A DNA stretch of 64,000 nucleotides from Saccharibacillus sacchari DSM 19268 (GCF_000585395.1 NZ_KK073875.1:3385307-3449306); one strand, 5' to 3'; numbered from the stretch's first letter, positions 42,539 through 52,892 are shown. Notes: generated by a model not told the origin, from the letters alone. Numbers and translations are program-made.

Positions 42539-42645
42539 GCGGAGGGAGAAATTCAGTGAAAGACGCCTTTGAACCGGGAAACATTCCACTAAACATCTAA
42601 TCGACTTTTCCCGGTGAGACAGTGTCTTGAACGAATTTCTCCCGC
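42539..42645 (+). repeat. Intergenic covarying palindrome, copy E
   Basis: The outer arms GGGAGAAATTC/GAATTTCTCCC pair, as do the inner arms CCGGGAAA/TTTCCCGG. It lies between the amidohydrolase start and the end of the substrate-binding protein gene. Confidence 0.8.
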
Positions 42646-42700
42646 AGCCCTAAGCCTTTAGCGAACAGGATTTTCGCAGCAACCCGAAGGGCTGAGACCC

Positions 42701-44332
42701 TTATTCCGTCTTCTCCCACAGATACACGTTGTTCAACATATCCGGACCGACTTTGCCTTTCAGGCTGTTCGACTGCGCGGACATCAAGTTATCGACATAC
42801 ATCGCGAACTGAGGGATATTTTCGTGGAAATACTGTTGGACTTCGTTATAGGCTTCTTTGCGTGCCGCCGTGTCGGTTTCTTTGGCGCCCTGCTCGATTA
42901 GAGCTGTCAGCTCGGGATCATCGATTCCGGTGAAGTTCATTGCGCTGGTCGGCGTGAAGTAGTTGAAGACGGAGCTTGGATCGGCGGTGTACGGGATCGT
43001 GACGACGCCGACTTCGTAATCGTTGGACACCAGCTTTTGCAGCAAGGTCGGGAAGTCGAACTTTTGAATTTCAACTTGCAAGCCGATTGCTTTCCAGTCG
43101 GCGGCGACCAGCTCGGAGGCTTGCTCGCGGACCTTGTTGCCGACCGGGATCGAGAAGTGGATCACTTGGCTGAAGTCCCATCCGGCTTCTTGCAGCATTT
43201 TTTTCGCGGCATCCGGGTCAAAAGCGTACGGTTCGATGCTGCTGTCGTAGAACGGGTGAGTGCTCGGCAGCATGTTATCGACGATCTCGCCGTTGCCTTT
43301 TAGCAGCTTGTCGACGATTTGAGGGCGATTAACCGCCATTTCGAGGGCTTGGCGCACCTTTGGATCGGTCATTTTCTGCACGTTGAACATGACGGAGACC
43401 GGCGTGCTGATCGGCGAGAAGGAAGAGGTTACGTTGGTCATATTCGATACTTTTTCAAAGTCTTCGACCGGAATAAGGCCTGTGCGGTCCATATTCGCGT
43501 CCACTTCTCCGGTTTGCAGCTGCGCGACCAGATTCGGAGCGGTCAGGATTTTGACGTAGAGCTCAGCAAGCTTCGGCGCGCCCAAGTAATAGCTTTCGTT
43601 GGCTTTGTATTGTACGTATTGGTCTTTGGCGAATTTCACGAAGCTGAACTGCCCGATCGAGACGGTCGGGTTTTGCATGTAGGGGCTTTTGTCCAGATCC
43701 GCCGGAGCGGTATCTTTCAGCACGTGCTGAGGGAGAAAACGGACTTTACCGCTGAAGTTATCATTGAAATAGGTGATCTCGACCGGATATTTGGTTGTGA
43801 TCGTAAATGTCTTATCGTCGACCGCCGCAAAGCCTGAGATCGCGGTCTGACCTTCGTCGAGTTTGCCGGAATCGTTCAAGCCTTCGATAAAGGACAAGTT
43901 GATATTGGTCGTCACGGCCGGAGCGGCGATCATGCCCAGCGTGTATTCGACGTCTTTGGACGTGAAGTCGGTACCGTCGTTCCAAACGGCTTTGTCTTGC
44001 AGATGGATCGTGAACGTCTGATTGTCTTCCGTCTCGATCGATTCCGCCAGGCGAGGTTCGAATTCCAGCTTGTCGTTCACCACCATCAGGCTGTCGTTCA
44101 TGATCGAAGTGGCTTGGGTCGAAGCGGTGTCGTTGGGGTTGATCGGATTGAACGTCGTCGGCGGATTGACAATGCCGATCACTGCCGTGCCGCTGCCCGA
44201 CGAGGCAGAGGAAGCTTCCGTCGCGGCGGCTTCGTTCGTGGTCGTATATCCGCTGCCTCCGCAGGCCGACAGGGTCAAAGCAAAGGCTGCGGCGAGCAGC
44301 AGTCCCGTAAATCTTTTTTTAGTGTTTGTCAT
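42701..44332 (-). CDS. oppA: Oligopeptide ABC transporter substrate-binding lipoprotein
   Basis: A 543-residue SBP family 5 lipoprotein. The signal LLLAAAFALTLSAC ends in a lipobox; the mature part starts GGSGYTTTNEAAATEAS. Family motifs include FTIHLQDKAVWNDGTDFTSK followed by DVEYTL, and KVRQALEMAVNRPQIVDKLL. It captures peptides outside the cell and hands them to the OppBC channel. CAGGGGG lies upstream of ATG 44332. It comes after oppC in the order D-F-B-C-A. The exact ligand (di- or oligopeptide, or another amide) cannot be told; neighbouring M20 hydrolases hint at acylated amino acids or short peptides. Confidence 0.88.
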   Translation of the reverse strand: MTNTKKRFTGLLLAAAFALTLSACGGSGYTTTNEAAATEASSASSGSGTAVIGIVNPPTTFNPINPNDTASTQATSIMNDSLMVVNDKLEFEPRLAESIETEDNQTFTIHLQDKAVWNDGTDFTSKDVEYTLGMIAAPAVTTNINLSFIEGLNDSGKLDEGQTAISGFAAVDDKTFTITTKYPVEITYFNDNFSGKVRFLPQHVLKDTAPADLDKSPYMQNPTVSIGQFSFVKFAKDQYVQYKANESYYLGAPKLAELYVKILTAPNLVAQLQTGEVDANMDRTGLIPVEDFEKVSNMTNVTSSFSPISTPVSVMFNVQKMTDPKVRQALEMAVNRPQIVDKLLKGNGEIVDNMLPSTHPFYDSSIEPYAFDPDAAKKMLQEAGWDFSQVIHFSIPVGNKVREQASELVAADWKAIGLQVEIQKFDFPTLLQKLVSNDYEVGVVTIPYTADPSSVFNYFTPTSAMNFTGIDDPELTALIEQGAKETDTAARKEAYNEVQQYFHENIPQFAMYVDNLMSAQSNSLKGKVGPDMLNNVYLWEKTE

Positions 44333-44414
44333 GAAGTTGACCCCCTGTAAAAGTTCGGATGTAAAACGCGTTGCGAAGCTTTTCGATACGGTGAATCTTT
44401 ACGGACAGTCCGGC

Positions 44415-45326
44415 TTATTGCTTCGGGTCGAGCGCGTCGCGCAAACCGTCGCCGACGAAGTTGATCGCCAGCACCGTCAGCAAAATCGCCATGCCGGCAG
44501 GCAGCCACAGCCACGGTTGACCGCTCAGCACGGAGATGGACTGGGCTTCGCTGAGCATGTTGCCCCAGCTTGCGGTCGGCGGCTGAACGCCCATGCCGAG
44601 AAAACTGAGTCCGGATTCGGTCAAGATCGCGGAAGCGACGCCGAATGTGGCATTGACGATGATCGGAGCCAATGCGCCGGGGAAGATATGCTGCCGGATG
44701 ATGCGCGGCGTCTTCAGTCCGAGCGAGACGGCGGCCCGTACATGGTCAGCTTGCTTGAGCGAGAGTACGCTGCCGCGTACCAATCTCGCGATGCTCGGCC
44801 AAGAGAATAACGCCAACACCGCAATGATGGTGAAAAGACTCGGCCCGACGACGCTGACTACGACGAGAATGACCATCATGAACGGAAAAGCCATGAACAT
44901 GTCCGTGATCCGCATGACCAGCGTATCGATCCAGCCGCCGTAATAAGCGGACAACAATCCGACCACGGTGCCGAAAGCGACGTAAATCGCGACCGTAGCG
45001 AAGCCGACGAGGAGAGAGACTTGCGCTGCCGAAATCAATCGGCTGAGCACGTCGCGTCCGATCTGATCCGTACCGAGCCAATGGGCCGAGCTCGGCGGCG
45101 CGGAGAAGTCGCCCGCAACCTGATCCGGCGGATACGGCTGCAGCAGCGGGGCAAACAATCCGACGGCGAACAGCAGGATACAGAAGAACAATCCGATCAC
45201 GGCCATCTTGTTTTTCGAAAAACGGCGAGAGACTTGGCGGAATCGGCTTTCCAACTGTTCGACCTGTGCGTTGGCAGGATTCTGTACTCCCGCAGAAGCC
45301 AATGCCTGAAGCTTGGTTGAAGACAT
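44415..45326 (-). CDS. oppC: Oligopeptide ABC transporter permease (OppC/DppC)
   Basis: A 303-residue permease with six helices. The cytosolic N-terminus ends in FRQVSRRFSKNKMAVIGLFF at the first helix. The ATPase-docking loop (EAA motif) is HVRAAVSLGLKTPRIIRQHI. LGTDQIGRDVLSRLI is typical of OppC. AGGAGGTGACGTTC precedes ATG 45326. The frame is open upstream to 45671, but that part is a shadow of oppB. It forms the channel with OppB. Confidence 0.9.
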   Translation of the reverse strand: MSSTKLQALASAGVQNPANAQVEQLESRFRQVSRRFSKNKMAVIGLFFCILLFAVGLFAPLLQPYPPDQVAGDFSAPPSSAHWLGTDQIGRDVLSRLISAAQVSLLVGFATVAIYVAFGTVVGLLSAYYGGWIDTLVMRITDMFMAFPFMMVILVVVSVVGPSLFTIIAVLALFSWPSIARLVRGSVLSLKQADHVRAAVSLGLKTPRIIRQHIFPGALAPIIVNATFGVASAILTESGLSFLGMGVQPPTASWGNMLSEAQSISVLSGQPWLWLPAGMAILLTVLAINFVGDGLRDALDPKQ

Positions 45327-45397
45327 GAACGTCACCTCCTGAAAGTGGGCGATAGACTTTGCATAGACGAATGCGAACAACGACATTGAAGAAGCGA

Positions 45398-46348
45398 TTA
45401 TCCCACCTTGATCCGGGGATCGGCCGCGGAATACAGAATATCCGTCAACAAGTTGGCGCCGAGTACGGCGACGGCCGCGATCAGATTCAGCGCCATGATC
45501 GTCGGATAATCGCGCGACATCATCGACTGGAGCGTCAACTGGCCGATGCCCGGCCATTGGAAGATCTGCTCCGTGATGATGGCGCCGCCGAGCAGAATCG
45601 GAATTTCCAGGCCGACGACGGTGATGACCGGCAGCAGGGCGTTGCGCAGCGCGTGCTTGTTCGTCACCCAAAATTCATGCACGCCTTTGGAACGGGCGGT
45701 GCGCAGATAATCCTGCTTCAGCACGTCCAGCATGCTGGCGCGAACATAGCGGACTTTGCGTCCGGCGATTCCGGTTGCCAGCACGATCGCGGGCAGGATC
45801 ATATGCAGCATCCGGTCTCCGAATCCGCCGTCGCCGCCGAGCTTCTGCATGCCGCCTGTCGGCAAAATGCCCAGATTGACCGCGAAAATATAAATCAGCG
45901 CCAGACCGAGGAAAAAGTTCGGAATCGAAGTGCCGATAAACGAAAGTCCGGTAACCAGATAATCGATCTTCGTATTTTGCTTCAGTGCGCTAAGAATGCC
46001 CAAGGGCACGGCGATCAATAGCGCAAGCACCAGAGCGGCGAGCCCGAGCGTTACGGTCGGCATGATCCGTTCCCCCACGAGCTGGGCCACAGGCGCATAC
46101 GAACTCATCGAGTAGCCGAGATCCCCGGTGAGCAGCGTTCCGAGCCACTTGACGTACTGAACGAACAGCGGATCATTCAGACCCAGTGCTTCCTTTTTGG
46201 CTTCGGCGATCTCCGGCGACATATTCGGGTCGATGTACATGTCGACCGGGTTGCCGGGAGCCATGTTGACGATAATAAAATTAATGATCGTGATCCCGAG
46301 CAGCACCGGAATAAAGATCAGCAGCCGCCGCGCAATATAAGTCACCAT
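45398..46348 (-). CDS. oppB: Oligopeptide ABC transporter permease (OppB/DppB)
   Basis: A 316-residue permease. The N-terminus YIARRLLIFIPVLLGITIIN is typical of OppB/DppB. The docking loop is YVRASMLDVLKQDYLRTARS followed by KGV, and the end IAAVAVLGANLLTDILYSAA followed by DPRIKVG is also standard. About six helices are visible. GGAGGG lies upstream of ATG 46348. It works with OppC, and with OppD and OppF as motors. Confidence 0.9.
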   Translation of the reverse strand: MVTYIARRLLIFIPVLLGITIINFIIVNMAPGNPVDMYIDPNMSPEIAEAKKEALGLNDPLFVQYVKWLGTLLTGDLGYSMSSYAPVAQLVGERIMPTVTLGLAALVLALLIAVPLGILSALKQNTKIDYLVTGLSFIGTSIPNFFLGLALIYIFAVNLGILPTGGMQKLGGDGGFGDRMLHMILPAIVLATGIAGRKVRYVRASMLDVLKQDYLRTARSKGVHEFWVTNKHALRNALLPVITVVGLEIPILLGGAIITEQIFQWPGIGQLTLQSMMSRDYPTIMALNLIAAVAVLGANLLTDILYSAADPRIKVG

Positions 46349-46407
46349 GCGAAATCCCTCCTTTTATTTGGCGTCAAGCAGTACCGATGCCGGCGAAATG
46401 TTCTTGT

Positions 46408-47424
46408 CTAAAACGTGAAATGGCACGCTGCCGCATGCCCGTCGGACGCTGCGGCAAGCGGCGGTTCTTCTTGGCGGCAAAGCTCCTGCGCAAACGGACA
46501 TCGGGTATGGAAACGACACCCGGACGGCGGATTGGCCGGGGAAGGAACATCCCCTTGCACCACGATCTTTTCCCTTCCGCGCAAGTGGGGGTTCGGAACC
46601 GGATAAGCATTCAACAACACTTTGGTGTAGGGGTGCTTCGGATTGCGGAAAATGTCTTCTTTCGTCCCGATCTCGACGACTTTGCCGAGATACATGACCG
46701 CGATTCGCGTACTGATGTATTTGACTGCACCCAGTCCGTGAGCGATGAACAAATAGGTCAGGCCCAGATCCTTTTGCAGTTGTTTGAGCAGGTTGAGAAC
46801 CTGAGCCTGAATCGATACGTCCAGCGCGGAGACCGGTTCGTCGCAGACGATAAACTTGGGGTTCAACGACAACGCGCGCGCAATGCCGATCCGCTGCCGC
46901 TGTCCGCCGGAAAATTCATGCGCGTAGCGGTCTTTGTAGGAGCGGGGAATCCCTACGGCGTCCAGCAAGCGATCCACCTCGGCTTCCGCCGTGGCGGCGG
47001 TCGCTTTGCCATGCGCGAGCATCGGTTCTTTCAAAATATCCCGAACCCGCATCCACGGATTAAGCGAGGAAAAAGGGTCCTGGAAAATCATTTGCATCTC
47101 CGTTCGCAGCGGTCGCATTTTCGAGATCGAGTAGCGGGTGATGTCTTCGCCCCGGTAGGTGATCTGTCCGCCCGTCGATTGCTCCAGCCGCAAAATCGTG
47201 CGTCCGATCGTGGATTTTCCGCAACCGGATTCGCCGACAAGCCCCAATGTTTCGCCTTCGCGAATATCCAGGCTGACGCCGTCGACGGCTTTCACATGGC
47301 CTTTGACGCGACCGAGCAATCCTTTGCGAATCGGATAATAGGTAGTCAGTCCGTCCAAGCGCAACAGCGTGTCGGCCGTATCCGGTCGAACGGCGGCCAT
47401 GGGCATTTCTTCAAATTCAATCAT
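46408..47424 (-). CDS. oppF: Oligopeptide ABC transporter ATPase (OppF/DppF)
   Basis: A 338-residue ATPase. Walker A is GESGCGKST, signature [15 protein letters not shown], Walker [13 protein letters not shown]. The C-terminal Cys-rich end ([20 protein letters not shown]) is the oligopeptide-ATPase extension, which can hold an iron-sulfur cluster. The H-loop reads FIAHGLGAV, with Gly where Asp follows His in most relatives. AAAGGAGTGACGAC precedes ATG 47424, which overlaps the oppD stop. It drives the OppBC channel together with OppD. Confidence 0.9.
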   Translation of the reverse strand: MIEFEEMPMAAVRPDTADTLLRLDGLTTYYPIRKGLLGRVKGHVKAVDGVSLDIREGETLGLVGESGCGKSTIGRTILRLEQSTGGQITYRGEDITRYSISKMRPLRTEMQMIFQDPFSSLNPWMRVRDILKEPMLAHGKATAATAEAEVDRLLDAVGIPRSYKDRYAHEFSGGQRQRIGIARALSLNPKFIVCDEPVSALDVSIQAQVLNLLKQLQKDLGLTYLFIAHGLGAVKYISTRIAVMYLGKVVEIGTKEDIFRNPKHPYTKVLLNAYPVPNPHLRGREKIVVQGDVPSPANPPSGCRFHTRCPFAQELCRQEEPPLAAASDGHAAACHFTF

Positions 47425-48443
47425 GTCGTCACTCCTTTCGCGGACGAAACCGGAATTGGGCTTGCTGCTTCCGAATCGCCTTGAGCGACCCAGCAGCGAA
47501 CGCGATGCCCTTCGGCCAATTCGAGCAGCGGCGGCGCTTCGGCGGAGCATTTCTCGGTCGCGAGCGGGCAGCGGGTATGGAACCGGCAACCCGAAGGCAT
47601 GTTTTGCAGCGGAGGCACGGTACCCGGAATCGAGGCCAACGTCTCTTCGTCGTCTCCGTCGAGGTGAGGGATCGAGCCCATCAGGCCCGTCGTGTACGGA
47701 TGCAGCGGCTTATCGAACAAGGTGAATACGTCTGCTTCTTCCACGACCTGTCCCGCATACATGACGATCACTCGATCCGCCATCTCCGCCACGACGCCCA
47801 GGTCGTGGGTGATCAGCATGATCGCCGTACCGGTTTCTTCCCGCAACTTTTTCATCAGATCCAGAATTTGTGCCTGAATGGTCACGTCGAGCGCGGTAGT
47901 CGGTTCGTCGGCAATCAACAGCTTAGGTTCGCAGGATAGGGCAATCGCGATCATGACCCGTTGGCGCATGCCGCCCGACAGCTTATGCGGATACTCGTCC
48001 ATGATCTCTTCCGGACGCGAAATGCCGACTTTGCGCAGCATGTCGACCGCATGGTTGCGTGCCGCTTTGCCTTTTACGTTCAGATGCAGCATGATCGATT
48101 CGACCAGTTGACTGCCTATGGTGAACACCGGGTTAAGCGACGTCATCGGGTCTTGAAAGATCATCGATACTTCGCTGCCTCGGATCTGACGCATGGCCGA
48201 TTCGGCCAACCCCGTGATATTGCGTCCGTTCAGTCGAATCTCGCCTTTGCGGATCGAGCCGGTCTTGCCAAGCAGCCGCATAATGGAGAGCGAGGTGACG
48301 CTTTTGCCGCAGCCCGATTCGCCGACGATGCCGAGCGTCTCGCCTGCTTTCAGTCGGAAGCTGACGCCGTCGACCGAAGTCACTTCCCCGCGTTCCGTGC
48401 GAAACACCGTTTCAATTCCGTCTACTTCGAGCAAATCGTTCAT
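47421..48443 (-). CDS. oppD: Oligopeptide ABC transporter ATPase (OppD/DppD)
   Basis: A 340-residue ATPase, first gene of the operon. Walker A is GESGCGKSV (Val in place of the second Ser/Thr, as is common in OppD), signature [15 protein letters not shown], Walker [13 protein letters not shown] and H-loop ITHDLGVV. The C-terminus has the Cys motif [26 protein letters not shown] lies 10 bp upstream of the ATG. A promoter-like pair at 48492-48520 faces this gene, and the YesM-type kinase gene is divergent, which suggests control by that pair. Confidence 0.9.
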   Translation of the reverse strand: MNDLLEVDGIETVFRTERGEVTSVDGVSFRLKAGETLGIVGESGCGKSVTSLSIMRLLGKTGSIRKGEIRLNGRNITGLAESAMRQIRGSEVSMIFQDPMTSLNPVFTIGSQLVESIMLHLNVKGKAARNHAVDMLRKVGISRPEEIMDEYPHKLSGGMRQRVMIAIALSCEPKLLIADEPTTALDVTIQAQILDLMKKLREETGTAIMLITHDLGVVAEMADRVIVMYAGQVVEEADVFTLFDKPLHPYTTGLMGSIPHLDGDDEETLASIPGTVPPLQNMPSGCRFHTRCPLATEKCSAEAPPLLELAEGHRVRCWVAQGDSEAASPIPVSSAKGVTT

Positions 48444-48491
48444 CGCATCTGGCTCCTCTCTTATGTCAGGATAGCTTTCGTTGATGTCCTC

Positions 48492-48520
48492 ATTGTAAGG
48501 AGAAGCTCTGTTTTCTGAAA
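48492..48520 (-). promoter_or_regulatory. Likely promoter of the opp operon
   Basis: On the minus strand, TTTCAG (48515-48520) and TACAAT (48492-48497) are 17 bp apart, with oppD as the next gene. Confidence 0.45.
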
Positions 48521-48617
48521 GTAACTTGGATTGGTTTTTGGGTCTTGGTTTGCAGAGAAAGTAGGGTTTAAACCGGAAAAAGTGTCATTACTTGCACAAG
48601 GGGTGTTTTTTTTATGC

Positions 48618-48646
48618 TTTAACGTTGCAGCGCGAGCGGCTATAAT
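48618..48646 (+). promoter_or_regulatory. Likely promoter of the sensor kinase gene
   Basis: TTTAAC (48618-48623) and a perfect TATAAT (48641-48646) are 17 bp apart, 44 bp before the GTG start. Confidence 0.55.
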
Positions 48647-48689
48647 CGACGTAAAGCGTCATAGAACGACAAAAGAAGGGGAGAGTAGT

Positions 48690-50513
48690 GTGAAGAAAGT
48701 TTACAGAGCCTTTTTTATTCGCAACCTTTCATCCTTCATGCTGCCTGTCCTCATTCCGCTGGTCATGCTGGGCGGCTTATCGATCGCGATCATTCAGCGT
48801 TATGTGGGAATCGAGGCGCAAGCGGCTAACCAAAACGTGCTGGAACGCATGCAGGGGAACGTGGAGCTGCTGTTCGAGGAACTCGATACGCTGCATATGC
48901 ATGCGGTCTCCAGTGCGCTTGAATTCGATCGACTGCGAAATATGCTGAATGAGCCGCTGCCGAGCGCCGAAGATTATCGGGAATTGGCTTCATTCAAAAA
49001 CTTCATCGATTCTCCGGCCATTGCCAGACCTTATATCGAATCGATCTATGTTTACGTGGAAAATGATCGCGGCCGCTTTATCTCTTCCACGACCGGAGGG
49101 ACTATGGCGTTCGACGACACCTATGACGCGGATTGGTACGGCAGTTATGCGGCTCATCGCGAGGCGGGAACGGACAAGCAATGGAGCGAACCGCGTTCCT
49201 TCGACAAATATGGGTTGGCCACGTTTCGCACGGATGTCATTTCGCTGTATCAAATGCTCGATATCGAAGGGAAAAATGACGCCGTGATCGTTTTGAACGT
49301 GCGACTCGACTATTTGAAGGAACAGCTTGCGTGGATGCCGACTTCCTCCGACCAGCATCTGCTGATCACGGATTTGCAGCGTCAGGTAATCGTTCGCGGC
49401 GACGAGCCGAATCCGTCTTCCTTTACGCCTCGAACCTTGTTCGATCCGCTGCGTCCCGAACGTTTGTACGGAGAAGCCGCGCTGGGATATGAAGTGTTGG
49501 AACTGCAATCGCCCGAGTACGGTCTGCATTTCGCGTCGGTCACGCCGAAGGCGGCTTTGTACGAACTGCCGATTCGGCTTGCGTTATATACGGGGATCGC
49601 CGCTCTGCTATCCATCTTGGCTGCGGTCGCGGTGAGTTTGCTTTTTGCCCGGCGCAACGTTCGCAATATTCGGCATATCGTGGATATGCTGCACGATGCC
49701 GAACAAGGAACCGAGCCGGCCGCGCGAGCGGGGAAGAACGACGTCAACGCTTATATCGTGCAGCAGATTCTGGCGAATTTTTTGGAGAAAAAGTATTTGA
49801 AAACGCAGCTTGCCCGACGTAAAGCAGTCAATGAGCTGATGGAGCTGAGCGCTCTGCAATCGCAGTTGAATCCGCATTTTCTGCTCAATACGCTGGAGAC
49901 CGTGAAATGGAAAGCGGCAGCGTTGGCAGGCGGCATGGATAATGAACTGACACAGATGATCGAGCAGCTCGGCGAGATTTTGAAAGGCGCGTTGGATCTG
50001 GAAGAAAAAGAAGTCGCGATCGAGGAGGAAATTCGTTATACCGAATCTTATCTGGCCATTCAGCGCATGCGAAGCGGCGAAGCTTTTGACGTGGTTTGGG
50101 ACTGCCGCGCGCAAGGGAAAGATATTCGGATCTTGAAGCTGCTGTTACAGCCTTTGGTCGAAAACAGTCTGCTCCACGGTCTTCGCGGACAGCAAGGCGG
50201 CGTTATTAAAATCAAACTTTACGAGAGTAGGGGGATGCTGCGTTTATCCGTGTTCGATAACGGCCGCGGAATGACGCCTCGACGGCTTCGGGAACTGCAA
50301 GGCAAACTTGAAGGTCCTTTCGGGCAGTCTGCGCATATCGGCGTATCCAATACGCATAAGAGATTAAGGCTTGCTTACGGAAAAAAATACGGACTCCGGA
50401 TCTATAGCCGCGAAGGAAAAGGAACGCTGGTGCAAATCGTGATCCCTCTGGCACTGGTTAAAAAAGCAGGAGGAATTACTGAAGATTCAAATCATAATGA
50501 AAGAGTTGTGTGA
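48690..50513 (+). CDS. YesM-type sensor histidine kinase
   Basis: A 607-residue membrane kinase. Helix 1 (SFMLPVLIPLVMLGGLSIAI) and helix 2 (IRLALYTGIAALLSILAAVA, about residue 295) flank an outer sensing domain of about 260 residues (dCache type). A HAMP-like region follows, then the His_kinase domain with the phospho-acceptor His396 in SQLNPHFLLNTLETVKWK. The ATPase part shows LLLQPLVENSLLHGL and FDNGRGM. AAGAAGGGGAGAG precedes GTG 48690; the frame is open to 48531, but the promoter lies inside that stretch. It pairs with the AraC-type regulator next and probably reads a peptide or sugar signal for the divergent opp operon. Confidence 0.88.
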   Translation: MKKVYRAFFIRNLSSFMLPVLIPLVMLGGLSIAIIQRYVGIEAQAANQNVLERMQGNVELLFEELDTLHMHAVSSALEFDRLRNMLNEPLPSAEDYRELASFKNFIDSPAIARPYIESIYVYVENDRGRFISSTTGGTMAFDDTYDADWYGSYAAHREAGTDKQWSEPRSFDKYGLATFRTDVISLYQMLDIEGKNDAVIVLNVRLDYLKEQLAWMPTSSDQHLLITDLQRQVIVRGDEPNPSSFTPRTLFDPLRPERLYGEAALGYEVLELQSPEYGLHFASVTPKAALYELPIRLALYTGIAALLSILAAVAVSLLFARRNVRNIRHIVDMLHDAEQGTEPAARAGKNDVNAYIVQQILANFLEKKYLKTQLARRKAVNELMELSALQSQLNPHFLLNTLETVKWKAAALAGGMDNELTQMIEQLGEILKGALDLEEKEVAIEEEIRYTESYLAIQRMRSGEAFDVVWDCRAQGKDIRILKLLLQPLVENSLLHGLRGQQGGVIKIKLYESRGMLRLSVFDNGRGMTPRRLRELQGKLEGPFGQSAHIGVSNTHKRLRLAYGKKYGLRIYSREGKGTLVQIVIPLALVKKAGGITEDSNHNERVV

Positions 50514-50534
50514 TATTTTCTGTAATTTTCTTGG

Positions 50535-50563
50535 TTGTCGAATCGTTAACAGTGTTATATAAT
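50535..50563 (+). promoter_or_regulatory. Promoter of the response regulator gene
   Basis: TTGTCG (50535-50540) and TATAAT (50558-50563) are 17 bp apart, 24 bp before the start. The regulator can thus be made apart from the kinase. Confidence 0.6.
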
Positions 50564-50587
50564 CGAACAAAAAAAGGAGGTTGGTGC

Positions 50588-51355
50588 ATGTATAAGCTGC
50601 TGATTGCGGACGACGAAGCGGAAATCAGACATGGGTTGGGAAATTACTTCCCTTGGAGCGAACTGGGATTCGAAGTGGACGGATTTGCGCAAAACGGACT
50701 TGAAGCGCTGGAATATATCGGTTGCCATTCCGTCGATGTCCTGCTGTGCGACGTGATGATGCCGGTCATGACCGGTATTGAGGTGGCCGAATACTTGCAT
50801 AGACAAAAGACCTCTCCGCGCATCGTGTTTCTTAGCGCGCATCGGGATTTCGACGCGGCCTGCCGCGCCATGGAATTCGGAGTGCGCAGTTACATTCTGA
50901 AGCCGACGCGCTATCAGGAATTGAAAGATACGTTTACGGCGCTGAAAGAAGCGATGGATCAGGAAGCGCAAACCGCCTTGGTGTCGGAACCCGGGGAAAC
51001 GAGCAGACCCTTGTTCCCGTTGCAAGAAGGGGCTTCCGATCCGATCATCCTGCGCATCATGAGGTACATCGAGGACGATTGCTCGGAAGCGACGCTGGAA
51101 GGATCGGCGTTGGCCGTACGGATGAATCCCACTTATGTGAGCAAATATTTCAAACAGAAAACGGGTATTAATTTCTCGGAATACTTGAACGACGTGCGGA
51201 TGTTCAAAGCGGCGGGAATGTTGGAAGCAAGCGGCTGCCGGACATATGAGGTTAGCGAAGCGGTAGGGTATCAGAACCCGAAAAACTTCACCCGTTCGTT
51301 TAAGCGCCGATTCGGCAAAACGCCAAGGGAATTCAGGCAAGGGCTGGGGCTGTAG
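50588..51355 (+). CDS. YesN-type response regulator, AraC family
   Basis: A 255-residue regulator. The receiver (about 1-120) has acidic residues in LLIADDEAE, the phospho-acceptor Asp55 in VLLCDVMMP and the Lys in YILKPTR. The C-terminal AraC/XylS domain (about 150-255) contains LEGSALAVRMNPTYVSKYFK and the second helix-turn-helix motif VSEAVGYQNPKNFTRSFKRR, ending FGKTPREFRQ. AAGGAGG lies 6 bp upstream of ATG 50588. It acts with the kinase encoded before it; the opp operon is the nearest plausible target. Confidence 0.9.
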   Translation: MYKLLIADDEAEIRHGLGNYFPWSELGFEVDGFAQNGLEALEYIGCHSVDVLLCDVMMPVMTGIEVAEYLHRQKTSPRIVFLSAHRDFDAACRAMEFGVRSYILKPTRYQELKDTFTALKEAMDQEAQTALVSEPGETSRPLFPLQEGASDPIILRIMRYIEDDCSEATLEGSALAVRMNPTYVSKYFKQKTGINFSEYLNDVRMFKAAGMLEASGCRTYEVSEAVGYQNPKNFTRSFKRRFGKTPREFRQGLGL

Positions 51356-51394
51356 AGGGATAAGATCGACAACAACGTTCAAAAGAAAAATTCG

Positions 51395-51427
51395 GAGCTG
51401 CCGAGAACTTCTCGGCAGCTTTTTTTG
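51395..51427 (+). terminator. Rho-independent terminator
   Basis: AGCTGCCGAGA and TCTCGGCAGCT with a 3-base loop, followed by seven T's. It ends the kinase-regulator unit. Confidence 0.9.
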
Positions 51428-51629
51428 TATAGGGATTTTGCGCAGAAAGAGAACATTTATGAATGAATAAGGAATCTTGCAATGAAATCCTACTTTTTGG
51501 ATGCGGAGAAGGTATAATCAAAACTTGGGGACTGGTAACTTGCTTGAATCCGGATCACGCATTCGCGTTCATCCAATTCAAACAATCGGCCGATTTGAAA
51601 GCATGAAATCATCAGAGGGAGTGGAACGC

Positions 51630-52892
51630 ATGGGGAAAAAGATCGCCAAATGGGCAGGGGTTGCGCTGGCGGCTGTGTTGACGACAAACATGTTGGGAAA
51701 CGGAGGGGCCAAGGCAGAAGGCGATTCTTCGAATCTGTTCGGGGATGTTCAAACGGGTCATTGGGCAGCTAGCGGAATCAGCAAAGGGGTAGCCAAAGGC
51801 TATGTCGCAGGCTATACGAACGGGACTTTTAAACCCGATATGAACGTCACGCGGGCCGAATTCGTCAAAATGGTCGTGTCGGCGCTGAATCTGCAAGTCG
51901 GATCGCAAACGGACAAATGGTATGCACCTTATGTGGCTTCCGCTGGCGAACAAGGTTTGTATAAGACGGACGACTTTGCGAATACGGAAACGAATTGGAA
52001 CAAGACGCTCACCCGCGAAGAGATGGCACGGATCGCAAGCCGGGCAATCGGCCAGAAGGAGAATGAAAAAGAACACCCCTGGATGTACATCCCGGAAGGC
52101 AAGTGGATGTATACCGCGACAAAGAACGGACTCATGACCGGAGTAGGAAGAGGAGAAATTGCACCGGACGGAACCACGACGAGAGCGCAAGCGGTCGTGG
52201 TTATCGAGCGGATTCTGGCGGCGAACGCCGGAGAAAAGCTCCCGGTCGACAAATACGCGGTTAGCAGCGCCGAAGTATATTGGCACGGAACGAATATTTT
52301 CACGGTGATGCCTGAAGTGTTTTACGCGCCTGAGAAATGGATCGGAAGCAACGGGAAAAACGAGTCTGCGGACTTTTGGAACGAGAAGAAAATGACGGTC
52401 AAATCAAGAGACGGACTCTATGAAGGGAAGTTGGATACCTTAATTGCCATCGATCTTGCCGATCCGAATGATCCGAATTTGAAATTGCTTCCGCCGATCA
52501 AAGAACTGAAGTGGGACAATAACGTCGGCAATCAAAACATCAACGATCTTCCCGTTTCCAAGCAGATGAATAGCTATATTTTGTATTACAAAACAAGAAC
52601 GATATCCAATAAAAGACCGGAAGTTTACTCAACGCATTTTCCTCCTCATTTTCAAATAAGCGGGTTTGATAGTCCGAACCGGGATGATTTTTATAAGAAA
52701 GGAATACTGAACACCATAACTCGCGTATATCACAAAGAACCTTTTGATACCACGGCTTGGATTCTTCCTAAAAAAGGTTATGTGAGATCGAGCTCGATTT
52801 CGATCGGGGTTCGAACACCGACCGCAGGGAATTACGGATACTTGGTTAGTGATATATTAGAGTTCAGTTATCCGCAATCGACCGGCGAATAA
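51630..52892 (+). CDS. SLH-domain surface protein
   Basis: A 420-residue exported protein. A signal peptide (IAKWAGVALAAVLTTNMLGN) is followed by SLH repeats (about residues 35-205): FGDVQTGHWAASGISKGVAK, GYTNGTFKPDMNVTRAEFVK, and LTREEMARIASRAIG with MTGVGRGEIAPDGTTTRAQA. Such repeats hold proteins to cell-wall polymer. The C-terminal 200 residues are rich in Asn/Lys/Tyr and are not recognised. AGAGGGAGTGG lies upstream of ATG 51630. A TATAAT at 51513 may be its -10, with a weak -35. It lies alone after the two-component pair. Confidence 0.8.
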   Translation: MGKKIAKWAGVALAAVLTTNMLGNGGAKAEGDSSNLFGDVQTGHWAASGISKGVAKGYVAGYTNGTFKPDMNVTRAEFVKMVVSALNLQVGSQTDKWYAPYVASAGEQGLYKTDDFANTETNWNKTLTREEMARIASRAIGQKENEKEHPWMYIPEGKWMYTATKNGLMTGVGRGEIAPDGTTTRAQAVVVIERILAANAGEKLPVDKYAVSSAEVYWHGTNIFTVMPEVFYAPEKWIGSNGKNESADFWNEKKMTVKSRDGLYEGKLDTLIAIDLADPNDPNLKLLPPIKELKWDNNVGNQNINDLPVSKQMNSYILYYKTRTISNKRPEVYSTHFPPHFQISGFDSPNRDDFYKKGILNTITRVYHKEPFDTTAWILPKKGYVRSSSISIGVRTPTAGNYGYLVSDILEFSYPQSTGE